From contig NZ_AP022587.1 in the NCBI RefSeq assembly GCF_010731715.1, positions 62,001 through 126,000 of the forward strand: a stretch of DNA of 64,000 nucleotides, written 5' to 3'. The notes under the pieces were generated by a model. The model worked only from the letters and a program-made list of their open reading frames with translations. It ran no database searches and was not told the DNA's origin. The position numbers and the translations under genes are program-made. The DNA is from Mycobacterium stomatepiae (GTDB lineage Bacteria > Actinomycetota > Actinomycetes > Mycobacteriales > Mycobacteriaceae). Numbering within the stretch: the stretch's first letter is position 1; the number at the start of each line of letters is the position of its first letter. Below, one piece after another: positions 1 to 8,516 of the stretch.

Positions 1-331
1 CGAGCACCGCCGCGAGATTCAGCCCACCCCAGGACATCAGCGTGCCCAGCGTGACGGTGCCGGTCAGCTGATCGCGGTAGTCCGCCACCGACGCCTGCGC
101 GCGCTGCGCGGTGTGGATGACGTCGCGGGCATGCTGCAGGAAGACCTCGCCGGGAGGTGTGAGCACGATTTGGCGCTTGGACCGGTCGAACAGCTCGACA
201 CCCAGTTCCTTTTCCAGCCTGGCCACCGATGCCGACAGCGCGGACTGCACGACATGGATCCGCTGGGCCGCCCGCGAGAAGTTGAGCTCCGCGGCCACCG
301 CGACGAAGTACTCCAGCTGCCGCAACTCCAT
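1..331 (-). CDS. LysR-family transcriptional regulator, N-terminal part (cut by window edge)
   Basis: Reading leftward from the ATG at 331-329 gives a protein beginning MELRQLEYFVAVAAE, followed by a LysR winged helix-turn-helix (FSRAAQRIHV, QSALSASVARLEKELG, ELFDRSKR, LTPPGEVFL) and the start of the linker helix and effector domain (about 110 residues visible). The rest lies beyond base 1. It is divergent from the oxidoreductase/dioxygenase/decarboxylase genes that start at 611, the usual LysR arrangement, so it probably controls that aromatic-degradation cluster; this role is inferred. The start has no strong Shine-Dalgarno but puts the conserved first helix at residue 1. Confidence 0.88.
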   Translation of the reverse strand, partial: MELRQLEYFVAVAAELNFSRAAQRIHVVQSALSASVARLEKELGVELFDRSKRQIVLTPPGEVFLQHARDVIHTAQRAQASVADYRDQLTGTVTLGTLMSWGGLNLAAVL

Positions 332-432
332 CCAGACAATCTATCGCGAGCAGCGATCGTTTTGATCGATCTTCAGCGTTGGAATAGATCAGTCGCGAGG
401 TGTTGTCTTGAACCAGTTGATGGGAGGACACG
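332..432. promoter_or_regulatory. Divergent promoter/operator region of the LysR gene and the aromatic cluster
   Basis: This stretch separates the divergent LysR gene from the catabolic genes. It is AT-richer than its surroundings, contains GATC-rich inverted sequence around 354-370 (GATCGTTTTGATCGATC) and two copies of a TCGCGAG element (near 344 and 393). These are plausible LysR contact sites, but no start point can be fixed from sequence alone. Confidence 0.35.
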
Positions 433-610
433 ATGACTCGGAACAGCCTGGCCAAGCTGGCCGTTGTGTCGCCACCCGACGCCCGGCAAACCGCGAGCCG
501 CGCAACGGTCAGGGGAAACGACCCATTCCGGGCCGGGTCCGCACCCCACGAGCCCGGCACGGCACCCAACTCGACAGCTAAAGTGACCATCACCTCCCGG
601 AGGAACAGCC

Positions 611-1576
611 ATGCGAGCCTTGCGCTTTGACACGTTCGGTGACCCCACCGTCCTGCACATCGAAGATCTGCCAGATCCGAACGCAGCGGAACAGGACGCG
701 GTGATCCGCGTCGAAGCGGCATCGGTCAACCCGTCCGACGTGAAAAACGTTGCCGGCCTGATGGACTGGACCGTGCTGCCGCGCACCCCCGGACGGGACT
801 TCGCCGGCGTCGTCGTCGATGGTCCACCCGAATGGGAAGGCGCAAGAGTGTGGGGCACCGGCGGGGACGTCGGCTTCAACCGCGACGGCTCGCACGCCGA
901 GCTCATCACGGTGCCCGTCGAAGCACTGGCACGCCAACCGGAAAAACTGACCTTCGACGAGGCCGCGACCGTCGGCGTCAACTTCGTGACCGCCTGGTAC
1001 GGCGCGGTCGAGACGGCGCAACTCGCGGCCGGCGAAACGATCGCAATCTTCGGTATCTCCGGGGGAGTGGGCGGTGCGGTCGCGCAGATCGCGCACGGGC
1101 TGGGCGCCCGAGTGATCGGCGTGGGCCGTCGCAAACCCGAACCGGAAACACCCGCCGCCAACGCCATCGACGAATTTGTCACCCTCGGCCCCGACGTCGC
1201 CTCCGAGGTCAGACGACTCACCGACGGCAAAGGTGTCGAGGTCGTGTACGACGCCGTCGGCGGTGTCACCACAAACGCGGCACTGGCGTCGCTCGCGCAC
1301 CGCGGCCGGCTCGTCGTCATCAGCACCACCGGTTCGCCAGAAGTCACGATCGACATAAAAGCGCTGTACCGCAACGAAACCCGCATCTTCGGTGTGGACA
1401 CCGGTAAACTCGGCGTCACAGACTCCGCGCGACTATTGCAGAAGATGTTGCCCCACTTCGAATCCGGCGAGTTCCGGCCACTGCCCATCGCCGCCCGCTA
1501 CCCCCTCGACCAAAGCGCAGCCGCGTACGAAGCGGTCGGCGGCCGAATCGCCGGCCGCGTGGTGATCAACCCCTGA
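611..1576 (+). CDS. Zinc-independent MDR oxidoreductase (quinone reductase/alcohol dehydrogenase family)
   Basis: A 321-residue medium-chain dehydrogenase/reductase. The N-terminal GroES-like half (residues 1-120) includes ASVNPSDVKN and PGRDFAGVV; the Rossmann half follows, with the nucleotide-binding motif GISGGVGGAVAQ near residue 155 and VYDAVGG near 215. The catalytic and structural zinc cysteines of alcohol dehydrogenases are absent, which points to the quinone-oxidoreductase-like branch that uses NADPH. The ATG is preceded by CCCGGAGGAA at good spacing. The next gene, an intradiol dioxygenase, starts 11 bp after the stop, so the two are probably cotranscribed in an aromatic-ring pathway. 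The exact substrate cannot be told. Confidence 0.85.
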   Translation: MRALRFDTFGDPTVLHIEDLPDPNAAEQDAVIRVEAASVNPSDVKNVAGLMDWTVLPRTPGRDFAGVVVDGPPEWEGARVWGTGGDVGFNRDGSHAELITVPVEALARQPEKLTFDEAATVGVNFVTAWYGAVETAQLAAGETIAIFGISGGVGGAVAQIAHGLGARVIGVGRRKPEPETPAANAIDEFVTLGPDVASEVRRLTDGKGVEVVYDAVGGVTTNAALASLAHRGRLVVISTTGSPEVTIDIKALYRNETRIFGVDTGKLGVTDSARLLQKMLPHFESGEFRPLPIAARYPLDQSAAAYEAVGGRIAGRVVINP

Positions 1577-1587
1577 AAGGCACACCC

Positions 1588-2457
1588 ATGTCCACCAACC
1601 TGACCGAACACACGATTACCGAGGCCGTGCAAAAGACCTTCGACACCTCCACCGATGAGCGCTTCAAGCAATTGATGGTCAGCATGGTGCAGCACATCCA
1701 TGACTTCGCCCGCGAGGTGCGGCTAACCGGCGACGAATAGTTCACCGCAATGGACTTCATCGAACGGCTCGGCAAGATCTCCAGCCCGACGCGCCAGGAA
1801 GTGGTGCTGGCCTCCGACATCCTCGGCCTGTCGATGCTGCTGGACACGATGAACGAGAACCCCGGGGGCTCAGCCACCGACTCCGCCCTGCTCGGCCCGT
1901 TCTATGTCGAAGGCCGTCCGACGGCGAACAACGGAGACGACATCTCCAATGGCGTTGCGGGAACCCCGATGTTCGTCACCGGCCGGGTCGTCAACGAGAA
2001 GGGCGAGCCCATCAAAGGTGCCCACGTCGACACCTGGCATAGCGACGGTGAAGGGTGCTACGACGTTCAGCAAACAGAGCAGCTGCACAACGAATTCGCC
2101 ATGCGCGCGCTGCTGACCACCGACGAGGGCGGGCGCTTCTGGTACCGCTCCATCACACCGCGCTACTACCCGGTGCCCACCGACGGCCCGTGTGGGGAGA
2201 TCATGCGCGCCGCCAACCGATCCGTGATGCGCCCCCAGCACGTGCACTTCTGGTTCCACGCCGACGGCTACCACTCACTGATCACCCAGCTATTTCTCAA
2301 AGACGACCCCTACATTGGACGCGACGCCGTCTTCGCCGACCAGGACTCGCTGCAGGCCGACTTCGTGCACCACGAACCGGGCGTCGCGCCGGACGGAACA
2401 CCAGTCGACGAACCCTTCGTCACGCTGGACTGGACGTTCACGCTGGCCGCAGAGTGA
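1588..2457 (+). pseudogene. Hydroxyquinol/catechol intradiol 1,2-dioxygenase interrupted by an in-frame TAG
   Basis: Translation from the ATG at 1588 (MSTNLTEHTITEAVQKTF) runs 50 codons and meets TAG at 1738-1740. The same frame continues without further interruption to 2457 as an intradiol dioxygenase: FIERLGKISSPTRQE, a DSALLGPFYVEG motif, KGAHVDTWHSD, the Tyr-Tyr pair in SITPRYYPVPTDGP and the His ligands in RPQHVHFWFHADGY, which hold the non-haem Fe(III). The stop falls where the family has a Trp (LT-x-x-E-W), so TGG to TAG is the simplest explanation. The product should cleave hydroxyquinol or catechol between the two hydroxyls. Restart at ATG 1750 would give 235 residues with the iron ligands but no N-terminal dimerisation helices; it has no Shine-Dalgarno. 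A base-call error is equally possible. Confidence 0.85.
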
Positions 2458-2470
2458 AAGGATTGCGACC

Positions 2471-3001
2471 ATGACACGCATCCCGCTCGTCGACCTCGAG
2501 CAGCAACCCGAGCACATCCGCGAGTGGTCGGCCCGTCGTGGCAACCTCAATGTCTTTCGGCTACTGGCCAACGCGCCCAACGTGTTTCCCGGATGGACCC
2601 AGATGGTTGACGAGCTGTTCGCCAGCCCGACCTTCAGCGCGCGGATGCGGGAAGTGGTCGTCTTAAGGGTGGCTCATCTGCAGGGCTCGGCGTATGAGCT
2701 TGGCCAGCACGTGCGGCTCGGAAAAGCCGCCGGGCTCACTGACCAGCAGCTCGACGCGCTGGCGACCGGCAATCTCGACGGCGCCGGCTTCGACGCGGAC
2801 GAACGCGCGGCGCTGGCCGTCGTCGACGAGTTGTGCACCACCCACCATCTCGGCGACGAGTCCTTCGCCACCGCGCAGGCCGTCTTCGGCGACGCGGCGC
2901 TCACCGAATTGCTGATGATCGTCAGCTGCTACTACGGGCTGGCCCTGGTGCTCAACGCGGCCGACCTGGAGATCGACGACACCGCAAGGTTTCAGGCATG
3001 A
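2471..3001 (+). CDS. Carboxymuconolactone decarboxylase (CMD/AhpD-like) family protein
   Basis: A 176-residue all-helical protein of the CMD/AhpD fold. The CMD core is at residues 55-90, where REVVVLRVAHLQGSAYELGQH matches the family, but the CxxC of true AhpD peroxidases is missing (GSAYELGQH in place of ExxCxxH), so a thiol peroxidase is unlikely. It begins 13 bp after the dioxygenase and overlaps the next gene by ATGA, so the three form one transcription unit. It probably acts on a ring-cleavage lactone or keto acid; that is inference from context. Confidence 0.8.
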   Translation: MTRIPLVDLEQQPEHIREWSARRGNLNVFRLLANAPNVFPGWTQMVDELFASPTFSARMREVVVLRVAHLQGSAYELGQHVRLGKAAGLTDQQLDALATGNLDGAGFDADERAALAVVDELCTTHHLGDESFATAQAVFGDAALTELLMIVSCYYGLALVLNAADLEIDDTARFQA

Positions 3002-3552
3002 CTCGCATTCCGTACCGCCGCCTCGAAGACATGACCGAGCAGGCCCGCGAATTAACGAGGGAGCGCGGCAATCTCAACGTCTACCGCACGATGGCGAACG
3101 CCGAGAACGTCTACACCGGCTGGATGCTGGCCGGTCGCGGCGGTCTGACCAGCCCGGTGCTGACCAGGCGGCTGCGCGAACTGGTGACGCTGCGCACCGC
3201 CTTCCTGATGGACAGCGCCTACGAGCTCGGCCAGCACCGCGACGTCGCCCTGACGGCCGGTGTCAGCGCCGATGAGATCAGCGCAGTCACCACCGAGTCC
3301 GATTGGCAAACAGGCCATTTCGACGCCACCGAGCTCGCGGTTTTGCGGCTGACAACCGAGCTTGTCTCCACTCACAATGTGGCGGCGCAGCTGGTGGTTC
3401 AGGTGCGCGAGGCGCTCGGGTCGGAGGCCACCGTGGAAATATTGATGGTCATCGCCCGCTACACGGGGCTGGCGCTGATGCTCAACGCGCTCGACGTCGA
3501 CCTCGACGAAACCGCGCGGCTGCCGACGCTGCCCATTCACGCGCCGGACTAG
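2998..3552 (+). CDS. Carboxymuconolactone decarboxylase-like family protein, paralogue of the preceding gene
   Basis: A 184-residue paralogue of the gene at 2471, with matching N-termini (MTRIPYRRLED against MTRIPLVDLEQ) and the same core (RRLRELVTLRTAFLMDSAYELGQH). It again lacks the redox CxxC pair. The ATGA overlap with the upstream gene implies translational coupling. Two similar CMD subunits in tandem suggest a hetero-oligomer, since CMD proteins usually form hexameric rings, but this is inferred. It is the last gene of the aromatic cluster; the 340 bp after it hold no intact gene. Confidence 0.8.
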   Translation: MTRIPYRRLEDMTEQARELTRERGNLNVYRTMANAENVYTGWMLAGRGGLTSPVLTRRLRELVTLRTAFLMDSAYELGQHRDVALTAGVSADEISAVTTESDWQTGHFDATELAVLRLTTELVSTHNVAAQLVVQVREALGSEATVEILMVIARYTGLALMLNALDVDLDETARLPTLPIHAPD

Positions 3553-3582
3553 TTTTGCACAAGTGTAACGACGGGGGCCTGA

Positions 3583-3810
3583 TTGCCCGTAACGTCGCGC
3601 GACCTGGCAGCGCGTAAGCCCTCGCCGCGCCTGTCGGCCGACGACTGGCTGCACCGACGAGGCCGTCGCCGCCAACATCCGCGACGCGGACCGCCGCCTA
3701 CTGCGTTCGGTCGCAAAGGACACGGCGACTGCGGGTTCAGCCACGACGACGTCAGGCTGCGCGCGGAGTTGACCTTCGCGGCCGGCATCGGACTGCCGAC
3801 CGCAAACGTG
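3583..3810 (+). pseudogene. Possible TetR-family regulator remnant
   Basis: Nothing intact lies in the 344 bp between the CMD gene and the cutinase. Short pieces resemble a TetR protein read in different frames: SPRLSADDWL, like the segment preceding the TetR helix-turn-helix; AVAANIRDADRRLLRSVA; and VRLRAELTFAAGIGL, like a TetR C-terminal helix. The DNA-binding helix-turn-helix itself is missing. A deleted, frameshifted relic is the best reading, held with low confidence. Confidence 0.25.
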
Positions 3811-3854
3811 AGGCTCGCATCAAAATCGTTCTGCTACAGCACAACACAAACGGA

Positions 3855-3881
3855 CCACGGCGAAGGGGGACTTCGCCGTGG
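3855..3881. terminator. Strong hairpin between convergent transcription units
   Basis: A perfect 11-bp inverted repeat, CCACGGCGAAG and CTTCGCCGTGG, with a 5-base loop sits just after the stop of the minus-strand cutinase gene and downstream of the plus-strand aromatic cluster. There is no clear T-run, which is common for mycobacterial terminators. It could serve both directions. Confidence 0.7.
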
Positions 3882-3896
3882 CCCGCTGAGAGGTTT

Positions 3897-4661
3897 TTAG
3901 TTGCCGAAGCCGCCGCCGGTGGGCGAGTGCACCACTACCGCCGGTCCGCCGGGGGCCGCGTCGATCCGGGCCGCCGCAAAGGATGCGCCCTTGTCGATAT
4001 AGGCGCCGCCGTCGGCGTAGGTGTTGTGGGCGGCGAAGTCCATTCCGTCCGAACACACCGGGTCGTCGGTGGCGCAGACCTTGATGGTCTTGGCGGCATA
4101 CGTCGGGCCGATGACTACCTGAGGTTGGCCAAGGAAGTTCATGGCCCGCGTGTTAGGCGTTCCGAAGAGCACCACCGCCGCGACGTGATCGGCGATGTCG
4201 GGTGACAATGGCTTGGGCACGGTCGCCGGGTCGACCCCGTCGGGCACGGCCGCCGAGGTGACGAAACCCATCACGGCCGCGCCCTGGGAGAAGCCGCTGA
4301 GCACCATCTTGGTCTTGGGGCAGCTGCCCGCCATCGACACCACGTGAGCGCCGGCGTCGCGAATGCCGTCGAGCCCGGTGGACCACTCATCACTGGCGGG
4401 GTAGTTGACGGCATAGACGTCGACGGACTTTCCGGCTTCGCGCCCACGCAGGTTATCGACGAAGGCCTGCCCGGTCGCGCCGATGCCAGGCGGCTCGCCG
4501 GTGCCACGCGCGTACACCACTTGAACGTCGGGGCATGGCTCGGCCGATGCCGAGGGAGTAGGGGAGACAAGGAAACTAGTGCCAAGGCCCACGGCTGCTA
4601 TTGCGGTGGGTTTGACGAATCGATTGATGTGACCGGCAATCATGCCGAGATATTTGCCCAT
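3897..4661 (-). CDS. Secreted cutinase-family serine esterase
   Basis: From the ATG at 4661 (254 residues) the protein opens with a signal sequence: the basic segment INRFVKP, then AIAAVGLGTSFLVS and a likely cleavage after SASA. The cutinase domain follows: CPDVQVVYARGTGEP, the nucleophile elbow GFSQGAAVMG (Ser), the Asp in CATDDPVCSDG and the His in AAHNTYADGG, with paired cysteines for disulfides. Family members (CFP21, Culp proteins) hydrolyse lipid esters outside the cell. A GGGATGG element lies upstream of this ATG; a start at 4643 is possible, and the longer upstream extension would bury the signal peptide. It stands alone, divergent from the amidase gene, and ends at the hairpin at 3855. 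Confidence 0.9.
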   Translation of the reverse strand: MGKYLGMIAGHINRFVKPTAIAAVGLGTSFLVSPTPSASAEPCPDVQVVYARGTGEPPGIGATGQAFVDNLRGREAGKSVDVYAVNYPASDEWSTGLDGIRDAGAHVVSMAGSCPKTKMVLSGFSQGAAVMGFVTSAAVPDGVDPATVPKPLSPDIADHVAAVVLFGTPNTRAMNFLGQPQVVIGPTYAAKTIKVCATDDPVCSDGMDFAAHNTYADGGAYIDKGASFAAARIDAAPGGPAVVVHSPTGGGFGN

Positions 4662-4871
4662 CGGTGTCCATCCCAAACCTTTGAGTTCCAAGACCAGTTC
4701 ACCACCGCTGCCAGTGACCACAAAAGCGACACGCAGAAGACTGCCGTGGTCTTATTTGGCCTGATATATCCCCGGTCAATACCGAAGGACTGCTGGCCGG
4801 TCCCGATGTCGTGCCTTTACAAATCAATCGGCTTGATCCTGAGCATACAGAGGGATTGTTACCATCGCGCG

Positions 4872-5651
4872 GTGAGCGATCCGCCTGCGCCACGAGCGAT
4901 CGGCCGGCCGAAATCTGTTTCCAGACGCCAGGTCTTGAAACTTGCCGGCTTCGGGCCCGCGATCGTCGGTGTGACAACGCTTGTTGCCTCGCCTGCTTCC
5001 GCCGACCTCGCCGGTGCTTCGGTCTTCCTGGACGCGGGCCACAACGCCGTGAATGACGCGTCGATAAACCAGCAGGTTCCGAATGGCCGGGGCGGCACCA
5101 AGGCGTGCCAAACGTCGGGAGCGGCAACCAACGACGGCTACCCGGAGCACGCGTTCAATTGGGCCGTCGTCGGTCTGATCAGTGAATCGCTGCGGCAGAT
5201 GGGGGTCAACACCGCGCTGTCTCGCGACAACGACAGTTCTGTTGGTCCGTGCGTCGACGCGCGTGCCGCACAGGCCAACGCGATGCATCCCGACGCGATC
5301 GTGAGCATTCATGCCGACGGTGGCCCGCCGTCCGGCAGCGGATTCCATGTCAACTACTCGAGCCCGCCGCTCAACGATGTTCAGGCGGGCCCGGCCGTGC
5401 AGTTGGCACGCACAATGCGTGATGCCCTGGTGCAGGCTGGTTTTCACCAGTCCACCTACGTCGGGTCGGATGGTCTCTATGGGCGCGCCGACCTCGCCGG
5501 CCTGAACCTGGCGCAGTACCCGGCGGTGCTCGTCGAACTCGGCAACATGAGAAACGCGCAGGAAGCGGCGCTGATGCAAAGCGTGGGCGGCCGGGCGAAG
5601 TACGCCGCGGCCGTCACGCAGGGGATCGTCGCTTTTCTGAACGGCCACTGA
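4872..5651 (+). CDS. N-acetylmuramoyl-L-alanine amidase, zinc-dependent (Ami1/Rv3717-like)
   Basis: A 259-residue Amidase_3 enzyme that cuts the lactyl-amide bond between peptidoglycan glycan and stem peptide. The zinc ligands are visible: His in FLDAGHNAVN, Glu in GYPEHAFNW and His in VSIHADGG; the catalytic Glu is in VELGNMRN. The N-terminus carries SRRQVLKLAGFGPAIVG, a twin-arginine type signal ending near ASA-D, so it is exported. The GTG start at 4872 was chosen because it puts this signal at residue 17; an open frame continues far upstream but is antisense to the cutinase gene. It resembles M. tuberculosis Rv3717 and acts in cell-wall recycling or division. Confidence 0.9.
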   Translation: MSDPPAPRAIGRPKSVSRRQVLKLAGFGPAIVGVTTLVASPASADLAGASVFLDAGHNAVNDASINQQVPNGRGGTKACQTSGAATNDGYPEHAFNWAVVGLISESLRQMGVNTALSRDNDSSVGPCVDARAAQANAMHPDAIVSIHADGGPPSGSGFHVNYSSPPLNDVQAGPAVQLARTMRDALVQAGFHQSTYVGSDGLYGRADLAGLNLAQYPAVLVELGNMRNAQEAALMQSVGGRAKYAAAVTQGIVAFLNGH

Positions 5652-5824
5652 AACTCAGCCCGGGACGGCCTCTTTGGGGACATCCGTCGGCCAATCGGGA
5701 TCGGTGGCAGCACGGCTTCAAGCGGCACGCCGATTGTAGGGGGCTGTTCTGCGAGTCGCATCCGCAGCGCTACAGCGAAACGTCGTGGTAAACAGCAGGT
5801 TTGGTGGCAGTGTACGCGCAGGGT

Positions 5825-6157
5825 TTACACCAGCTGCGCTGCTGTGGCCATGGCGATCAGCATCATGGTGGCTATCCCGATGATGTACACGGGGCGACGA
5901 GGGCTGATGTGCGCCGGAAGTGGCCGCCGCTGCAGTATCGCCTGCCGCCGAAACGCGATCACGTAGGTACACAACGCCGCGAGGAGCGCCACACCCGCCG
6001 GGACCAACGGTGCCCACCCGTGGGCGCTGTGGATTTCCCTGATCGCCAGCAGTACGCCGTTGGCCAGAAACGCGAACGACGTCCGGCTCCAGGCGAGTAC
6101 CGTGCGTTCGGGCTGAAGCCCGCCGATCGGGTTGCCGTGCGCCGCCGCCTGGGTCAA
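5825..6157 (-). CDS. DUF202 small membrane protein
   Basis: A 110-residue protein with the DUF202 signature near the N-terminus ([21 protein letters not shown]) and three hydrophobic segments at about residues 25-42, 48-66 and 90-110. The function of DUF202 proteins is not established; YidH and YidG of E. coli are examples. It overlaps the upstream gene by ATGA, and the two likely form a two-subunit membrane protein. Confidence 0.85.
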   Translation of the reverse strand: MTQAAAHGNPIGGLQPERTVLAWSRTSFAFLANGVLLAIREIHSAHGWAPLVPAGVALLAALCTYVIAFRRQAILQRRPLPAHISPRRPVYIIGIATMMLIAMATAAQLV

Positions 6158-6546
6158 GCCGAGACCACCTTGAGGATGATCAACGCCAGCGCGACCAGAC
6201 CGACGATGCTGAGACCCACCGCGAGGTAGGCCGGTGACGGGTGCCGGGGCAACGCGTCCCCTCGGCGCATCGCATGATCGGCCTGCTGCCAGCGCAGCAG
6301 CCCCATCCCGCTGGTGAGGAGAGCGAGGACCACCAGGGCGAGACCGAGCAGCCGCCGGGCGCCGGGGACCGTCATCTCCGGGACGAGCTGCACCAGGGCG
6401 ACCGCCGCAGCGAGCAGCCCCAGCGCGGTGCGCTGCCAGGATAGGAAGGTCCGCTCGTTGGCCATCGTGAACCGGTAGTCGGGTTCGATCTCTTCGGTGC
6501 TGTCGGCGTGACGTTCGCCAGTCGGCGCGATGGCGTTGTCTGGCAC
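6154..6546 (-). CDS. DUF202 (YidH-like) membrane protein
   Basis: A 130-residue protein. A soluble acidic N-terminus of about 25 residues precedes the DUF202 motif ([19 protein letters not shown]), then three transmembrane helices, the last being [20 protein letters not shown]. It is the first gene of the pair with the DUF202 gene at 5825, with the ATGA overlap. Pairs of DUF202 genes are common in mycobacteria, one with and one without an N-terminal extension. The role is unknown. Confidence 0.87.
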   Translation of the reverse strand: MPDNAIAPTGERHADSTEEIEPDYRFTMANERTFLSWQRTALGLLAAAVALVQLVPEMTVPGARRLLGLALVVLALLTSGMGLLRWQQADHAMRRGDALPRHPSPAYLAVGLSIVGLVALALIILKVVSA

Positions 6547-6645
6547 GGATACCTCACAAGGCGTGTCGAGAAAATAATTTAGATAGCTCTGATTTTAACT
6601 CACGACGTGGCGCCGCCATGCCGCTGCCCAGAACCTGACGGCATC

Positions 6646-7368
6646 ATGAAGGTTGTGGTTAAGGCGTTGCTGTTCGACGTGCAGGGCACCGCGACGGATT
6701 TCTTCTCGACGGTCTGCGACGAGGCGGAGCGGATCAGCGCCGGGCGTCACCCGGATGCCGATTGGCCCGACCTGGTTCGGCGTTGGCGCGCGGGTTATTT
6801 CGCCGCATTGGAGGCCGCGCGGAGTCGACAGAGCGGATGGGTATCGGTGCACTCGGTGTACCGCTTTGCCTTGGAGACGTTGCTGGAGGAGTGCGGCATC
6901 GGCGGCTTCAGCGATGCCGAGCGCGAAGAGCTCACGCTGGCCTGGCAACGACTCGAGCCCTGGCCCGATGTCGCCCCCGGGCTGTCCTGGCTCAAGAGCG
7001 AATTCACCTTGGCGACGCTGTCGAACGCCGACGTGTCCGCGGTCATCAACCTGTCCAAACGAGCACGATTGCCGTGGGACGCGATCTTCGCCGCGGAGAT
7101 GGCCGGGGTGTTCAAGCCGGACCCGACGATCTATCGGATGGCCGCGACCTACCTGGGTCTGGATCCCGCCGAGATCATGATGGTGGCAAGCCACAAGTAC
7201 GACATCCGCGCGGCTTCTCAGCTCGGCTTTCGCACGGCGTTCATTGCGCGCCCGCTGGAGTTCGGGGTCGGAGGCGATGCCGACGTGGAGTATTCGGACG
7301 AGTTCGACATCAACGCGTCGGACTTCCTCGACCTCGCCGACCAGCTCGGTGTGTGGTGGCCGTCTTAA
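6646..7368 (+). CDS. HAD-superfamily hydrolase, haloacid dehalogenase type II-like
   Basis: A 240-residue HAD protein. Motif I is [11 protein letters not shown] with the nucleophile Asp, motif II is ATLSNADV, motif III is the Lys in [10 protein letters not shown], and motif IV is [16 protein letters not shown], which is the type II (L-2-haloacid dehalogenase-like) pattern. The Gln after DV replaces the usual Tyr of the FDxYGT motif, so the substrate may differ. The ATG at 6646 places motif I at the N-terminus as in the family; an upstream frame to 6607 adds 13 unlike residues. It converges with, and overlaps by 4 bp, the lipoprotein gene on the other strand. Confidence 0.87.
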   Translation: MKVVVKALLFDVQGTATDFFSTVCDEAERISAGRHPDADWPDLVRRWRAGYFAALEAARSRQSGWVSVHSVYRFALETLLEECGIGGFSDAEREELTLAWQRLEPWPDVAPGLSWLKSEFTLATLSNADVSAVINLSKRARLPWDAIFAAEMAGVFKPDPTIYRMAATYLGLDPAEIMMVASHKYDIRAASQLGFRTAFIARPLEFGVGGDADVEYSDEFDINASDFLDLADQLGVWWPS

Positions 7369-7862
7369 CGGCGTGCTGATCCGGTCAGCGGCTGACCGGT
7401 GGCAGATTGCAACAGGCAGATCAGCGTGCTCGGGGTCGGATCGGCACCGGTGCGATCCTGGTTCGAGTCGATCAGATAGGTGATCGAAAAGCCGCTTCCG
7501 TCCAGGGATTTGCCGGTGTAGGGAGCGAACGCGGCGGTGCAGTCCCGGTTGGCGAAGGTGAAGACCGCGGTGTCGACGGCCATCGGTGCGCGCAAGAACG
7601 TCTCGGCCAAATGCGCTGTGGCGCAATCGACGACGGTGATGGTCACCCGGCTGAGATCGGCCGGCGGAAGGTCGGCGACGCAATCGCCGACTTGGAGGTC
7701 GATCCATTTTTCGGCGTGCGAGCCAAGTGCTGCGGCCGCCGCCGTGGATGGCCTTGCCGTGGCGTGCGGGGTGATTGTGTTTTTGGCGGGGTCGGTACCG
7801 CACGCGGCGAGCAACGAATCCGCCGCCAGGCCGCATAACGTAGGAAGGCTTCGCATCCGCAT
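7365..7862 (-). CDS. Small lipoprotein
   Basis: A 165-residue exported protein. The N-terminus [22 protein letters not shown] is a lipoprotein signal with the lipobox LLAAC, so Cys21 should be acylated. The mature part has two Cys-containing motifs (VGDCVADLP and [13 protein letters not shown]) typical of the septum-formation-like domain of mycobacterial lipoproteins, plus [10 protein letters not shown] and LICLLQS. The cysteines probably pair as disulfides outside the membrane. The precise role is unknown. The 3' end overlaps the HAD gene tail to tail. Confidence 0.82.
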   Translation of the reverse strand: MRMRSLPTLCGLAADSLLAACGTDPAKNTITPHATARPSTAAAAALGSHAEKWIDLQVGDCVADLPPADLSRVTITVVDCATAHLAETFLRAPMAVDTAVFTFANRDCTAAFAPYTGKSLDGSGFSITYLIDSNQDRTGADPTPSTLICLLQSATGQPLTGSARR

Positions 7863-7897
7863 CGCGGCCTCCTCGGGATGTCGCTTAGCGGAGGAGT

Positions 7898-8458
7898 TTA
7901 GCCCTCCGGGAACGTCGGCGGCACGGTATTGGTCAGCGCCGGGTCCGGACCTTCGGAGGCCATTGACAGCAGCCCGCGCACCGCGCGTGCGGCCAGCAGC
8001 CAGTTCGACGGCTTCTTCATGTCCAGCCCGCCGAGAAGCTGTTTGATCATGGTCAGCGTGTCGAAGTAAATGCGTTCGCAGACAAGCGTTTCGGTGTCGT
8101 CGAAGACGAAGTACGCGTTCATGCGCACCCGGAACCGGCTGCCGGTGGCGGAACCTTGCCGAGGAAGCCCCGATGGGTGCCCATCAACCAGAACTCGACG
8201 ATCACCGCGTCGGCGCTGTGCCGCAGCGCGATGATCTCGTGGTCCTGATCGGGAAACGCGGTGCGTGTAGTTGTAGTAGCCACGCACCGCGTCGTTTCCG
8301 TCGTGGATGACCATCTGCGGGATCAGCTCGTAGTGCGGGTGCGGGAACGTGGCCAGCACGTCGTCCCAGTCCTGGCGGACCTCGTCGTGAAAGTGGTCGA
8401 GCACGAGTTTCTGGCGCGCGGCCAGGACCTCCGGAGCGGGAAACGTGGGGGCTGTCAT
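7898..8458 (-). pseudogene. NTF2-fold (SnoaL-like) protein with two compensating frameshifts
   Basis: The frame is open for 186 residues, but the central part is not family-like. After NDAVRGYYNYT the reading frame gives an Arg/Pro-rich stretch (HRVSRSGPRDHRAAAQ) until [12 protein letters not shown], where a normal sequence resumes. Another frame of the same bases reads TAFPDQDHEIIALRHSAD, then [18 protein letters not shown], which is clearly the intended protein. Two bases are missing near 8261-8270 and one near 8145-8150, net minus three, so about 38 residues are mistranslated. The intact protein would be an NTF2/SnoaL-fold protein with an N-terminal helix and the C-terminal [16 protein letters not shown] strand. 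Either the gene is damaged or the assembly has two indels. Confidence 0.8.
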
Positions 8459-8516
8459 GGGGTCAGAGTAAGCCGGGCCGCGGCGGCCGCGTGATAGCGC
8501 ATGCGGTACCGGGAAG

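Noticed and set aside
433..630. A 65-codon frame with GGGAGG before its ATG, upstream of the MDR gene
   Set aside because: It overlaps the start of the well-supported gene at 611 in another frame, has no family likeness and a composition like untranslated leader; at most a gene remnant.
4344..4871. Long N-terminal extension of the peptidoglycan amidase
   Set aside because: It is antisense to the cutinase gene and would place the twin-arginine signal in mid-protein.
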